Below, piece by piece: positions 28,000 to 37,394 of a DNA stretch of 64,000 nucleotides. Position numbers and translations under genes: made by a program. Origin of the DNA: Ferrimonas sediminicola (GTDB lineage Bacteria; Pseudomonadota; Gammaproteobacteria; Enterobacterales; Shewanellaceae); contig NZ_SWCI01000004.1 of the NCBI RefSeq assembly GCF_005116715.1, positions 62,001 through 126,000 of the forward strand, written 5' to 3'. The notes beneath the pieces were generated by a model. The model was given only the letters and a program-made list of their open reading frames with translations. It was not told the origin of the DNA and ran no database searches. Positions within the stretch are counted from its first letter, which is position 1. Every line of letters begins with the position of its first letter.

Positions 28000-29823
28000 A
28001 TGAGAAGCTATAAGGGTCTTAAGCGAACAACGGCATTGGCCATCGCCCTCGGGCTGGCCGCCGGTTCCGCGTTAGCCGTCCACGATACGAGCACCTTCGA
28101 ACTGGAGGGCAACGCAGTTCAAGATTCCACACCGCCACCCGATGACTGGGCAACCCTCTACGGTGGCGGCGGCGCCGCCACGGTGTTTACCGGCATCGTC
28201 AAGGACAAGAACGGAGCGGATGACATCTTCACCGGCGGCGGTTCCAAGACACCCAACCTGATTGCGGACTGGCAGTGGAAGACCTCTCCGCCGCCACCGG
28301 ACAAGAACAACATCACCAACGCCTATGCGGCCAACTACGTGGTTGCCGGCGAACAGGTGATCTACTTCGGCGCCGATCTGTTTGCCGACAACGGTGACGC
28401 CGAGCTGGCGTTCTGGTTCTTCCAGGATGATGTGCAAAAATCCGGCTCCGGCTTTATCGGTGAACATATGGACGGCGACGTCTATGTGGCGGTGAAGTTC
28501 AGCAACGGCGGCACCCAGTCCGATATTGCCGTGTATGAGTGGTGGGAAATGTGTGACAAGCAGGATGTCCCCGGCGGTAACGCTCCGCTGATTGCCGGCG
28601 ACTGTGCCGCGGACAACATCCGCGTGGTCATCCCCTTAGGCCCCGCCACCTGTGGCTTCGCCGGCGGCGACCAAGCCTGCGCCATCACCAACGGCAGCGA
28701 GGAAACCGCCCCCTGGCCCTACATCCCGAAATCCGGCACCAGTGGCAAGTTCCCGCCGACCACCTTCTTCGAGGGTGGCATCAACATCTTTGATGTTTTC
28801 GGTGAGAACAAGTGCTTCTCCAGCTTTATGGCGAGCACAGGGGCGTCGACCTCCTTCACCGCCACGGCGAAGGATTTCGCCCTCGGCGACTTCAATGTCT
28901 GTTCGGTCGATGTCAGCAAGACCTGTGTCAACGACAGCGAAGCCGACGACACCCCGACCGCCATCACCTACAACGTGCGCGGTTGCGGCTACAACGACGG
29001 CGGCGGAGCGATCAACATCTCCTCCCTGCTGAACTCCATCAACGGCGGCGCCAACTATACGCCGACCGACCTGACTTGGTACAACCCCGGGATGGTGGAC
29101 GACGGCATGGGGGGCACTCGCCCGTTCAACCCCACCACCGACTGTAACGACCCGGTCAAGCTGGCCGAGGCGATCGCCAGTGGCACCGGCGTTGGCGATC
29201 CCATCAGCTTCGACCTGGCCGGCGGTGCGGCGCTGGTGTATGAGTTCAGCGAAACCACCGCGTCCAATGGCCCGAGCGACACCGTCACCATCGATGCCCT
29301 GGGCGCCGACGGCTCCGACATCGACGAGGATACCGCCTCGGCAACCTGTCCGCTTCGGACCTTTGCCGCCTCCTTCTCCGTCATCAAGCAGTGTGCGGCG
29401 GATCTGGAGGATATCGGCAGCAACCTGGCGGTGAAGATCAACGTGAACGGCAGCGTCTGTAACACCGGTGAGGTGACACTGACTAACCTGACCCTGGCGG
29501 ATGATCCCGATATGTTGACCGGTGTGTCCGTCACCCTGACTCCGGTCAGCACCACTCTGGCGCCGTCCGGACAGCCGGGTGACTGTACCACCTACACCGG
29601 CTCCTACTACCCGGATACCATCCCCGCCGGCGACATCTGTCCGTTCGCCGACCAGGTAGAGGCCAAGGCCAAGGCGCCGATCAACTCCGCTGGCGCCGGC
29701 TGTACCCTGCTGGGTGATGGCACCAGCGAGTGTAAGGCTGATTCCAACACCGCCACCTGTAACCTGAGGGCGGTTAACGGCGATGCCGATTGTTCAACCG
29801 GCCCGCTGAGCCCCCTGCCCTAA
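28000..29823 (+). CDS. Cysteine-rich secreted protein of unknown function
   Basis: The product is 607 residues with a clear signal peptide (MRSYKGLKRTTALAIALGLA, cleavage after GSALA). The mature part is acidic, Gly/Asp/Thr-rich, and holds 18 cysteines spaced along its length but no transmembrane or anchor segment. The first about 270 residues (DTSTFELEGNAVQ, DDIFTGGGSKTPNLI, VIYFGADLFADNGDAELAFWFFQ) resemble a hypothetical secreted family of environmental bacteria. The last about 200 look like DUF11-type surface beta-sandwich repeats. These are impressions, not searches. The start at 28000 has TGGAG 7 bases upstream. It is likely exported and disulfide-bonded; a DsbA-like gene is nearby. Confidence 0.8.
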   Translation: MRSYKGLKRTTALAIALGLAAGSALAVHDTSTFELEGNAVQDSTPPPDDWATLYGGGGAATVFTGIVKDKNGADDIFTGGGSKTPNLIADWQWKTSPPPPDKNNITNAYAANYVVAGEQVIYFGADLFADNGDAELAFWFFQDDVQKSGSGFIGEHMDGDVYVAVKFSNGGTQSDIAVYEWWEMCDKQDVPGGNAPLIAGDCAADNIRVVIPLGPATCGFAGGDQACAITNGSEETAPWPYIPKSGTSGKFPPTTFFEGGINIFDVFGENKCFSSFMASTGASTSFTATAKDFALGDFNVCSVDVSKTCVNDSEADDTPTAITYNVRGCGYNDGGGAINISSLLNSINGGANYTPTDLTWYNPGMVDDGMGGTRPFNPTTDCNDPVKLAEAIASGTGVGDPISFDLAGGAALVYEFSETTASNGPSDTVTIDALGADGSDIDEDTASATCPLRTFAASFSVIKQCAADLEDIGSNLAVKINVNGSVCNTGEVTLTNLTLADDPDMLTGVSVTLTPVSTTLAPSGQPGDCTTYTGSYYPDTIPAGDICPFADQVEAKAKAPINSAGAGCTLLGDGTSECKADSNTATCNLRAVNGDADCSTGPLSPLP

Positions 29824-29854
29824 ACCCTGACGCACGCTAAGGAGGACACTCCCC

Positions 29855-29885
29855 GGGGCGATGGCCGAGGCCATCGCCCCGCTCT
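29855..29885 (+). terminator. Terminator after the secreted-protein gene
   Basis: The 11-12 bp stem GGGGCGATGGCC / GGCCATCGCCCC is followed by GCTCTTTT. It stands between converging genes and may act in both directions. Confidence 0.85.
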
Positions 29886-29933
29886 TTTGGGCGCGGGTTG
29901 GGCCCAGGGCCTGGGGCGTACCCAACAGCTTGG

Positions 29934-32270
29934 CTACTTCTTGTTGCCCTTGCCGCCCCCGGCGTTACCACCGCCGCCGGTGCCCTTCTGCAACGAGATG
30001 GTGACCTGGCCGGTGACCGTGTCGGTCCCGTCGGTGAGCCGGTAGCTGAAGCTGTCGCCATTCTTGAAGCGCTTGCCCGGCAGGTAGGTGAGGGTGCCGT
30101 CACCGTTCAGGGTCACGCTGCCCTTGGCCCCCTGGCCGATGCCGCTGATGCTCAAGGCGTCGCCGTCCGGGTCCCAGTCGTTGTCCATGACCGCGATCAC
30201 CACCGCCTCAACGGCGCTGATGGAGACGGCGTCATCCTCCGCCACCGGCGGCTGGTTGGTGCTTCCGGTACTGCCACTGACGATGTAGGTGGCGGTGGCG
30301 CGGGCCTGGTAGGCGGCGTCCAGACCATTGACCACATCGATGGTCAGCTCGTAATAACCGTCGGCGGCATCCAGCGGCGACTCGACCGTCAGGGAAGCGG
30401 TGGCCGAGGCCCCCGGCGCCAGGCTGAGCACAGGCTCGGCAAAGCCACTGCTCCAGCCCGACGGCACCTGGGCGGTCAGATCGAAGCCGCTCCCGCTGCA
30501 GGCAGCGCTGTCATTATTGGTCACCGTGACCGCGTAGCTGACCGGTGTACCCGGCGCCACCCACTGGCTCTCCCCGGGAGAGACGCTGACCGAAGGCGCG
30601 CCCCTGACACAGCTCGCCTGGTCATAGCTGACGCTGACCGTCGCCCCGTCGATGCCAATGTCGGTCAGGGTGATGCTGACGCCGGCGGTGGCATCGGTAT
30701 AGGTGTCACCCAGCGGCAGCGCAAGATCGTTCCAGTCGTAGTACTGACTGCCTGGAGTCATGTCCAGCAGGTAGCTGCTGCCACCGTGATTGTCGGTTCC
30801 CAGGCGCACCACCAGGCCGTTGATCACGCTGTCACCATAGGAGGAGCTTCCCAGGAACTGATCAAAACCGATCTCCTGGTGGGTTTCCAGGTAGTACCAG
30901 CGCTGCTGGCCGGTAACCGGATCCAGATCCCGCGGCACCCGTATCGCCTTGGCTCCGCCGCTCTGGGCAGAGACGGGCTCAATCCGGTAGCTGCCGGAGG
31001 CGGTGGCGGTCAGCACCTCGGGGGTATCGCTGGTCCCCACCCAGCCCAGCCGCTGCTTCTGGAAGGTGGCAAAATGACCGGCGGAGTGCTGGCCCATGCG
31101 ATCGAGCACGTCGCCATACTCGACGGAGAGGCAGCTGTCGCTCAGGGGCGGCTGGCCGGCACAGGCCAGGGCGTGGGAGTGCATCAGTCCCAGGTTATGA
31201 CCCAGTTCGTGGCTGACGACGCCGGCGGAGTTCAGGGTGCCGTCAAACCAAGCCTGAGACGGCGACCCGCCCACAGTGGCCTCACCGGACCAGGAGCAGC
31301 CGATGTTGGGATAGGCATAGACCAGGCGGTCGTATCCGGACAGGTCGACGCCGGCGTTGGAGGCCGCCTGCCTGGCGGCCTGGGCGATATCCATGGTGGG
31401 ACAGCCGCTGGGATCCACCGCCAGGGTATACCAGCCGAACACGTCACCGGCCAGCCAGGTCTTGCCATAGGAGTTCTCCTGGAAAAACTCGCTGACCTCG
31501 CCAAAGACCAGATCGTGCGCCTCAGCCGCCGTCCAGGGCTCGGCGGTGTTGCTGGTGAAATTCACCAGCAACACGGCGGTGCGCTGCTCGCCCAGGGCGT
31601 TGCTCAGGACCGGTGCTGTGCCGCTGGCGCCGCCATCAAGGCCGCCATCGGCAGCCAACACCAAGATATCGTCGCCGGAGGCGACGGCCATGGCATCGCC
31701 CACCTGCAGGCCGTTCGCACGGATCTTAAGGCCGCTGGTCATCCCCTGGGAGTGACCGGCCAAATGCAGGCTGATTCGCTCACCGCTGGAGGTCCTCAGC
31801 ACCTGTCGCAGTTGATGGCTGCCATCATCGAAGTCCTGGTAGGTGACCTCCAGCTCGCCTTCAATAACCCGCTTCTGCTCCAGCATCTCCTGGACTCTTG
31901 GCGGCATCCCCTGATGACTGCCAGCAGGCAGGGCGACGGCCAGGGCCGCGCCCGGATCACGCACGATCAGATCGCTCATCAGCGCCTGGCGAGTCCTGGC
32001 TTTGTCGACCATTTCATCGAGCAGTTGGGCTTGCTCGGCCTCTCCGGCATGGCGATAGCGCGCCATCAAGCCGGAAAGTGACAGGGTCTGGCTGCCGATG
32101 ACGTCTCGATGAGGTTGTTCCGTCTTGGACGCCGGCGCGGCCTCGGCCACCTCCACGGCGAAGGGAAGAGAGAGGCCGACGGTCAAACAGGCAGCGAGCA
32201 GCGAGCAGCGGACGGATAGGTTGGGCACGGCGAAACGACGCGATGCCACGGAGACAAATATCGATCTCAA
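29934..32270 (-). CDS. Secreted zinc metalloprotease (metzincin, M11-like) with C-terminal beta domains
   Basis: This is a 778-residue exported protease. The N-terminus carries a signal peptide (hydrophobic core about 23-40, cleavage near AEAAPA), followed by a propeptide-like region to about 200. The zinc site HELGHNLGLMH is at 354-364 (H354, E355, H358, H364), and a Met-turn (M392 in DRMG) makes it a metzincin, closest in look to gametolysin-type M11. After residue about 520 come a NEW3-like domain and a cadherin-like Ig domain (PPVAEDD...NDWDPDGDALS), ending in a Gly/Lys tail. The start is TTG at 32270 with GAGGG 7 bases upstream. The leader carries a c-di-GMP-I riboswitch candidate. Confidence 0.87.
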   Translation of the reverse strand: MRSIFVSVASRRFAVPNLSVRCSLLAACLTVGLSLPFAVEVAEAAPASKTEQPHRDVIGSQTLSLSGLMARYRHAGEAEQAQLLDEMVDKARTRQALMSDLIVRDPGAALAVALPAGSHQGMPPRVQEMLEQKRVIEGELEVTYQDFDDGSHQLRQVLRTSSGERISLHLAGHSQGMTSGLKIRANGLQVGDAMAVASGDDILVLAADGGLDGGASGTAPVLSNALGEQRTAVLLVNFTSNTAEPWTAAEAHDLVFGEVSEFFQENSYGKTWLAGDVFGWYTLAVDPSGCPTMDIAQAARQAASNAGVDLSGYDRLVYAYPNIGCSWSGEATVGGSPSQAWFDGTLNSAGVVSHELGHNLGLMHSHALACAGQPPLSDSCLSVEYGDVLDRMGQHSAGHFATFQKQRLGWVGTSDTPEVLTATASGSYRIEPVSAQSGGAKAIRVPRDLDPVTGQQRWYYLETHQEIGFDQFLGSSSYGDSVINGLVVRLGTDNHGGSSYLLDMTPGSQYYDWNDLALPLGDTYTDATAGVSITLTDIGIDGATVSVSYDQASCVRGAPSVSVSPGESQWVAPGTPVSYAVTVTNNDSAACSGSGFDLTAQVPSGWSSGFAEPVLSLAPGASATASLTVESPLDAADGYYELTIDVVNGLDAAYQARATATYIVSGSTGSTNQPPVAEDDAVSISAVEAVVIAVMDNDWDPDGDALSISGIGQGAKGSVTLNGDGTLTYLPGKRFKNGDSFSYRLTDGTDTVTGQVTISLQKGTGGGGNAGGGKGNKK

Positions 32271-32331
32271 TTGGGAACCCTCAAAGTTTAACTAACCTCG
32301 AAAGCTCCCAAAATCGGGCAAAAGCAGCGCG

Positions 32332-32422
32332 ACTCCTTCGGTAATCCAGCCACCCCGACGACGCGTCAGGGCCTGTGATTTTGCGTGCCACCGATACATC
32401 GGCGGCTTGCCTTTTCGGGAGT
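32332..32422 (-). promoter_or_regulatory. Candidate cyclic di-GMP-I (GEMM-I) riboswitch
   Basis: On the minus strand, 62 bases before the protease start, the RNA shows the GEMM-I pattern in order. P1 is ACTCC / GGAGT (32418-32422 with 32332-32336), followed by the conserved CGAAAAGGCAAGCC. A hairpin GCCGCCGA-TGTA-TCGGTGGC comes next, then ACGCAAAA. A second stem CCCTGACG / CGTCGGGG follows, and finally GGCTGGATTACCGA. GGCAA, ACGCAAA and GGNTTACCG-like elements are the core ligand-pocket signatures. The tetraloop is not GNRA, and ACGCAAAA replaces the usual ACGCAAAGC. Reading is by eye; a covariance search would decide. Confidence 0.75.
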
Positions 32423-33017
32423 GCTTTCGATTATTTTTTTCTAACCGCCCGTAGGAGACGGCTAATATATTGATAATTCAGCGAGAAACTTTCAATGTAA
32501 GCATTCACTTCGCCCACAGCGCCCGCCATTAGAGTTATCAACCAGCAGCATGCTAACAAGAGGCCCGATGAGTGACAACGACGGGCTGTCGATTTTTTGA
32601 TCGATATTTCCGAATTTACTTAGGGGGAACCTGGACCAAAGTTCTGGCCACATCGGATCGGCAACCTTAACCTAACAGGGTGTTCACCTGGCGAGGCATC
32701 GCCTCTCCCAGCCAGAGTAAATAATAAAATAAATAGAGATCAGATAATTATCCAATTAAGGCAAACCATCCCCAGGGTTAATTTAAATGAGTCTGAAACT
32801 TATGGAGATTTATATATTTCCCGCCAGTACCCGCGAAAAGACCACGACAGACAATAAAGATTTATTCCCTTAATAACAGTATATTACCCCTCGCCGTCTC
32901 CCGACTCCCCCCTCAGGCTCGGTGTGCTGCCTTTACGAACACTAAGGGCTGACCTAAGTTTACCCCGTCCCTCCCTGATTTCAGGGGAGTCAACTCAGAG
33001 GATCGGCATCAAGATGA
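32423..33017. other. AT-rich intergenic region between protease leader and dsbA-like gene
   Basis: About 590 bases are distinctly lower in GC than the genes. It must hold the promoter of the riboswitch transcript (minus) and of the oxidoreductase gene (plus), but I cannot place either securely. The stem GCCCG-N13-CGGGC followed by TTTTTT (about 32563-32600) is terminator-like. No gene is visible. Confidence 0.5.
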
Positions 33018-33030
33018 TGGGGAAATGAAG

Positions 33031-33915
33031 ATGACAGCAACATACCGTTTTGCCCGAGCACTGCTGGCCGCCATGGCCTGGGCCGGCTCCCTGATGCTCC
33101 CCTGGGCCCACGCCTCGGAGACGCCGAAACCTGAGCGGTCCGCCTTGGTGGAGCAGGTTACCCAGGAGGTTCTGCAGCAGCTCAGGGAGAGCGGTCAACT
33201 GCGCGACGAGGTGGACCGCGGCATCAAGGACTATGTCGAGGAGCAGCGCCAAGCCAGGGTTCGCGCTCAGGAGCAGAGGGAAAAACTCGCGCAGGAACAA
33301 GCCAAGAGCGTTCGTCCGCCGACGCCGGGCCGGGATCATTTCTACGGCAATCCGGACGCACCCATTACCCTGATCGAGTACTCCGACTTCGAATGCCCCT
33401 ACTGCAAACGGTTCCACCCCACCGCCCGCGAGCTGGTCGACCAGTCCCAGGGGCAGATCAACTGGGTCTACCGCCACTGCCCGCTGCGCTTTCACAACCC
33501 AGGAGCCCAGAAACAGGCGGAAGCGTCCGAGTGTGCCTTTGAGCAGGGCGGAGATCCTGCGTTCTGGCGCTTCGCCGATGCCCTGTATGAGCGCACCCAG
33601 TCCGGAGGCAAGGGCTTTCCCCTGGACCAGTTGAGGCCTCTTGCCGAAGAGCAGGGGCTCGACGGCCAGGCATTCCAGAGTTGCCTGGAGAACGGCCGCT
33701 ACGCCGGACGGGTCAACGAGGATCTGCTGGAGGTGTCCAAGATAGGCATTACCGGCACCCCGGGTAACATCCTGTTCCATAATGCCAGTGGTGAAGTCAG
33801 CCTGATCTCCGGTGCCCGGGCCCTGATCGAGTTACAGCAGCAAGCCCAGCAGCTTAAGACGCGGGCCGTCTCTATCGAAACAGAAAGATCGGCTCAGGCA
33901 AAACCCCAAAACTAA
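33031..33915 (+). CDS. DsbA-like periplasmic thiol oxidoreductase
   Basis: This thioredoxin-fold protein (294 residues) is of the DsbA/BdbD-like group. A signal peptide (ends about AHASE) is followed by a charged coiled-coil region (about 30-95), then the catalytic CPYC at 122-125 and the cis-Pro loop TGTPG with P244. CPYC is more typical of glutaredoxins and some DsbA paralogues than the CPHC of DsbA, so reductase or isomerase activity is possible. GGGGA at 33019-33023 suits the ATG at 33031 better than that at 33025. It may assist folding of nearby cysteine-rich secreted proteins (inference). Confidence 0.85.
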   Translation: MTATYRFARALLAAMAWAGSLMLPWAHASETPKPERSALVEQVTQEVLQQLRESGQLRDEVDRGIKDYVEEQRQARVRAQEQREKLAQEQAKSVRPPTPGRDHFYGNPDAPITLIEYSDFECPYCKRFHPTARELVDQSQGQINWVYRHCPLRFHNPGAQKQAEASECAFEQGGDPAFWRFADALYERTQSGGKGFPLDQLRPLAEEQGLDGQAFQSCLENGRYAGRVNEDLLEVSKIGITGTPGNILFHNASGEVSLISGARALIELQQQAQQLKTRAVSIETERSAQAKPQN

Positions 33916-33931
33916 CGCAGACCGGATCAAA

Positions 33932-33955
33932 AAAGGGCCCCTATTGGGGCCCTTT
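33932..33955. terminator. Bidirectional terminator, dsbA-like / nlpI
   Basis: The 10-bp perfect stem AAAGGGCCCC / GGGGCCCTTT has a 4-base loop, with A-rich and T-rich flanks. It lies between convergent stops. Confidence 0.9.
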
Positions 33956-33971
33956 GTCGTTGGCAGAGTAC

Positions 33972-34877
33972 TCAGTTGGCCTGCTTGGCCTCCTCTGCCT
34001 GCTCCATCAGCCGTTCAGCGATCTGGCGCATCTCCATCACCGAGTAGCGGTGCTCGACAAACTCGTAGACGTTGGTGGCCAGGGAGAGCTTGAACAGGTT
34101 CAGCGCCCGGCGAGGCTGGTCCTTCATCCGCGCCTGTTTGCCCATGTAGAAGTAGGCCTCGCACAGGCGCTCGGCCAGCTGCTTCTGATGGCTGAGCTCC
34201 TGGCGGGCCGCGGCCAGCAGCTGGCCCTCGTCCAGTTCCCCCAGGTAGTAGGCCACCAGGGCAGCACCCCAGCCATCCTGGATTCCCTGGCTGCGGGCCC
34301 TCAGGCCGATGAGCGCCTGCTCCGGACTCTGCTGATACTCGGCCAGGTAGAGCCACAGGGCCCGGTAGGCATCGCCGGTATCCCGATTGTAGAACTCCTC
34401 CAGATCAGACACCGCCAGTTGCGGGCGGCTGCCGTAATAGAGGGCGATCCCCCGGTTGAGGAAGGCGAAGTCATACTCAGGGTCCAGCTCCAGCACCGCA
34501 TCGAACGCCTCATAGGCCTGGTCGAACTCCATCGCCTGGGTCAGGTAGATCCCCATGAAGTTGTAGGCATCAGGCAGGTCGGGACGCAGTTTCAGGGCTC
34601 GGGAAAAATCGATGCGGGCCAGGGTGCGCAGGCCGACACTGTCGTACAGCACCCCGCGGTCGTAGAGGAAACGGGCCCGCTGCTCCTCGGTGAGCTCGGC
34701 GGTCACCAGCACCTCGCTGATCTTGGCCAGAGCCAGCTCCAGGTTGGCATCCGGCTGCAGCGGGGTCACCAGCATCATCTGCCCCCCCTCCTCCTTGGGT
34801 GCCTCTGGGGTTGCGGCGCAGCCGGTCAAACCGAGGCAGAGGACCCCCAGGGCCAGCCAGTATTGTCTTAAAGTCAT
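33972..34877 (-). CDS. nlpI: Lipoprotein NlpI
   Basis: NlpI is an outer-membrane lipoprotein with TPR repeats that acts as adaptor for peptidoglycan endopeptidases and the protease Prc. It is 301 residues (E. coli 294). The lipobox LTGC places the lipidated Cys at residue 20. TPR helices run through the chain (ARFLYDRGVLYDSVG, AYNFMGIYLTQ, AFLNRGIALYY). AAGGA 8 bases upstream supports ATG 34877. It lies downstream of pnp as in enterobacteria, but a terminator between them suggests its own promoter. Confidence 0.93.
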   Translation of the reverse strand: MTLRQYWLALGVLCLGLTGCAATPEAPKEEGGQMMLVTPLQPDANLELALAKISEVLVTAELTEEQRARFLYDRGVLYDSVGLRTLARIDFSRALKLRPDLPDAYNFMGIYLTQAMEFDQAYEAFDAVLELDPEYDFAFLNRGIALYYGSRPQLAVSDLEEFYNRDTGDAYRALWLYLAEYQQSPEQALIGLRARSQGIQDGWGAALVAYYLGELDEGQLLAAARQELSHQKQLAERLCEAYFYMGKQARMKDQPRRALNLFKLSLATNVYEFVEHRYSVMEMRQIAERLMEQAEEAKQAN

Positions 34878-35050
34878 AGATACCATCCTTTTGCCGCCAC
34901 GGCTTCCGCGGCGCGCTCTGTATGCTCCCATTGTAGTGGGGCACCATAGCAAACGCATTAACTATTTGTACAACGTAAAAAAGCTAAGAAGTTAGAGAGT
35001 TCTTAGCCTCCGGGGTTCCCCATGGGTAGCGGATGAAGGTTGGACGCAGA

Positions 35051-35078
35051 CAAAAGAAAAGGGAGCCCTGAGGCTCCC
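35051..35078 (-). terminator. Terminator of pnp
   Basis: GGGAGCC-CTGA-GGCTCCC is followed by TTTTCTTTTG on the minus strand, 25 bases beyond the pnp stop. Confidence 0.88.
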
Positions 35079-35102
35079 TGTCGCTATGGGTAACAGCCGG
35101 AC

Positions 35103-37202
35103 TTACTCGCCCTTGGCCTCACCTTCGATGGCGTCTTTGATGGAGAGACGGATGCGGCCCTGACGGTCCACTTCCACCACCTTCACCTTCACCTCCTGAC
35201 CGATGGACAGGTGGTCGGCGACGTTGTTGACACGCTCGGCGGTGATCTGGGAGATGTGCACCAGACCATCTTTACCGGGGAGGATGTTAACGAAGGCGCC
35301 GAAGTCGACGATGCGAACCACCTTACCCTCGTAGATACGACCCTCTTCCACGTCGGCGGTGATCGCTTCGATGCGGCGTACCGCTTCGGCAGAGGCCGCG
35401 CCATCGCTGGAGGCGATCTTCACGGTGCCGTCATCTTCGATCTCGATGGTAGTACCGGTCTCCTCGGTCAGGGCACGGATGTTCACGCCGCCCTTGCCGA
35501 TCACGTCGCGGATCTTGTCGGGGTGGATCTTGATGGTGGTGATGCGAGGTGCGTGCTCGGACAGCTCTTCACGGGCGGCAGGCAGGCTCTCGTCCATCAC
35601 GTTGAGGATGTGGATACGGGCCTCGTAGGCCTGCTTCAGGGCCACCTGCATGATCTCCTGGGTAATACCGGCGATCTTGATGTCCATCTGCAGGGCGGTG
35701 ATGCCGTCACGGCTACCGGCCACCTTGAAGTCCATGTCGCCCAGGTGATCTTCGTCACCCAGGATGTCGGACAGGACCACGTAGTTGTCGCCTTCCTTCA
35801 CCAGACCCATGGCGATACCGGCTACGGAGGCCTTGATAGGCACGCCGGCGTCCATCAGGGCCAGGGAGGTACCACAAACGGAGGCCATGGAGGAGGAACC
35901 GTTGGACTCGGTGATCTCACTCACCACACGGATGGAGTAGGGGAACTCCTCGGCGGAGGGCATGACCGCCATCACACCACGCTTGGCCAGCTTACCATGG
36001 CCGATTTCGCGGCGCTTGGGCGAACCGATCATGCCGGTCTCACCCACACAGTAAGGGGGGAAGTTGTAGTGCAGCATGAAGCGATCGGTGCGAACACCGG
36101 TCAGTTCGTCAATCATCTGGGCATCTCGCTCGGTACCCAGGGTGGCGGCAACCAGGGCCTGAGTCTCACCACGGGTGAACAGGGCGGAGCCGTGGGTACG
36201 GGGCAGAACACCGGGGGCCACGGACAGGGCACGGATCATCTTGGTGTTACGGCCATCGATGCGGGGCTCACCGGCGAGGACGCGGCCACGAACCACCTTC
36301 TTCTCCAGGCTGCCCAGCACGTCGCCGATCTCCTGGCTGTCCAGCTCTTCGTTGTCGGCCAGCAGGGCCTCGGTGGCCTTGGCCTTCACCGCGTCAACGG
36401 CGGCCTTACGCGCCATCTTGTCGGTGATGCGGTAGGCGTCACCCATCTCGGCTTCGGCCAGCTCGGCCACCTTGGCGATCAGCGCTTCGTTCTTCTCGGG
36501 GGCGGTCCACTCCCAGGCGGGCTTACCGGCTTCGGCCTTCAGCTCGTTGATGGCGGAGATCACCTTCTGCTGCTCCTGGTGACCGAACACCACGGCACCC
36601 AGCATCACCGACTCGGACAGCATGGCCGCTTCGGACTCCACCATCAGTACCGCGTCGGCAGTACCGGCCACCACCAGGTCCAGGTCGCTCTCGGTCAGTT
36701 CGGTGATGGAGGGGTTCAGCAGGTAGTCACCATCCTTGTAACCCACGCGGGCACAACCGATGGGGCCGTCGAAGGGGATGCCGGACAGGGTCAGGGCGGC
36801 GGAGGCGCCAATCATGGCAACCACGTCAGGCTGGATCTCGGGATCCACGGAGACCACGGTGGCAACAACCTGAACCTCGTTCTTAAACCCTTTGGGGAAC
36901 AGAGGACGGATAGGACGGTCGATGAGACGAGCAGTCAGAGTCTCACCTTCGGAAGGACGACCTTCACGCTTGAAGAAACCGCCTGGAATCTTGCCCGCTG
37001 CGTAAGTTTTCTCCTGGTAGTTCACCGTCAGAGGGAAGAAATCGCGACCGGGATCGGCCTGCTTTTTACCAACAACGGTAACCAGCACGGTGGTATCACC
37101 CATGCTTGCCAGTACGGCGGCGTCGGCCTGACGAGCGATGACACCGGTCTCCAGAGTGACCGTGTGACGGCCATACTCAAAACTCTTAATGACGGGATTC
37201 AC
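35103..37202 (-). CDS. pnp: Polynucleotide phosphorylase
   Basis: PNPase is a 3'-5' phosphorolytic exoribonuclease and RNA degradosome component. It is 699 residues with two RNase PH domains (about 1-215 and 310-545), a KH domain ([20 protein letters not shown], about 555-615) and a C-terminal S1 domain ([20 protein letters not shown]). The start is GTG with AAGGA 9 bases upstream; a non-ATG start also fits the known autoregulated pnp mRNA. It follows rpsO after a terminator and has a plausible promoter of its own. Confidence 0.97.
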   Translation of the reverse strand: MNPVIKSFEYGRHTVTLETGVIARQADAAVLASMGDTTVLVTVVGKKQADPGRDFFPLTVNYQEKTYAAGKIPGGFFKREGRPSEGETLTARLIDRPIRPLFPKGFKNEVQVVATVVSVDPEIQPDVVAMIGASAALTLSGIPFDGPIGCARVGYKDGDYLLNPSITELTESDLDLVVAGTADAVLMVESEAAMLSESVMLGAVVFGHQEQQKVISAINELKAEAGKPAWEWTAPEKNEALIAKVAELAEAEMGDAYRITDKMARKAAVDAVKAKATEALLADNEELDSQEIGDVLGSLEKKVVRGRVLAGEPRIDGRNTKMIRALSVAPGVLPRTHGSALFTRGETQALVAATLGTERDAQMIDELTGVRTDRFMLHYNFPPYCVGETGMIGSPKRREIGHGKLAKRGVMAVMPSAEEFPYSIRVVSEITESNGSSSMASVCGTSLALMDAGVPIKASVAGIAMGLVKEGDNYVVLSDILGDEDHLGDMDFKVAGSRDGITALQMDIKIAGITQEIMQVALKQAYEARIHILNVMDESLPAAREELSEHAPRITTIKIHPDKIRDVIGKGGVNIRALTEETGTTIEIEDDGTVKIASSDGAASAEAVRRIEAITADVEEGRIYEGKVVRIVDFGAFVNILPGKDGLVHISQITAERVNNVADHLSIGQEVKVKVVEVDRQGRIRLSIKDAIEGEAKGE

Positions 37203-37248
37203 GTTATGTGTTCCTTAGCAGTATTTTTAACCTTAAATTTCGCGGATT

Positions 37249-37277
37249 AGTATACTGCAATGGAGGGGGAATGACAG
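37249..37277 (-). promoter_or_regulatory. pnp promoter
   Basis: CTGTCA-N17-TATACT on the minus strand lies about 47 bases before the start codon. It matches 4 of 6 at -35 and 5 of 6 at -10 with optimal spacing. Confidence 0.55.
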
Positions 37278-37347
37278 GCGTCAAGGGGGAAAAGGTGGAA
37301 ATTTCCCTGACTTAGACCCATGCCCCGCCGTTGCTTAGAGTCAGAGA

Positions 37348-37375
37348 CAAAAAAGGGGACCCCAAAGGGTCCCCT
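37348..37375 (-). terminator. Terminator between rpsO and pnp
   Basis: The 9-bp stem AGGGGACCC / GGGTCCCCT is followed by six T on the minus strand, 20 bases past the rpsO stop. Partial read-through into pnp is typical of this locus in enterobacteria. Confidence 0.9.
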
Positions 37376-37394
37376 CTCTTTCGGAATGCATCTA

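Noticed and set aside
32760..32767. A second c-di-GMP riboswitch starting with GGCAAACC on the plus strand before the dsbA-like gene
   Set aside because: No ACGCAAAGC-like segment, second stem or GGTTACCG-like end follows within 100 bases.
35211..37250. Very long open frame antisense to pnp
   Set aside because: It mirrors pnp codon by codon; such frames arise from GC-rich codon bias. It has no ribosome binding site and no recognisable protein features.
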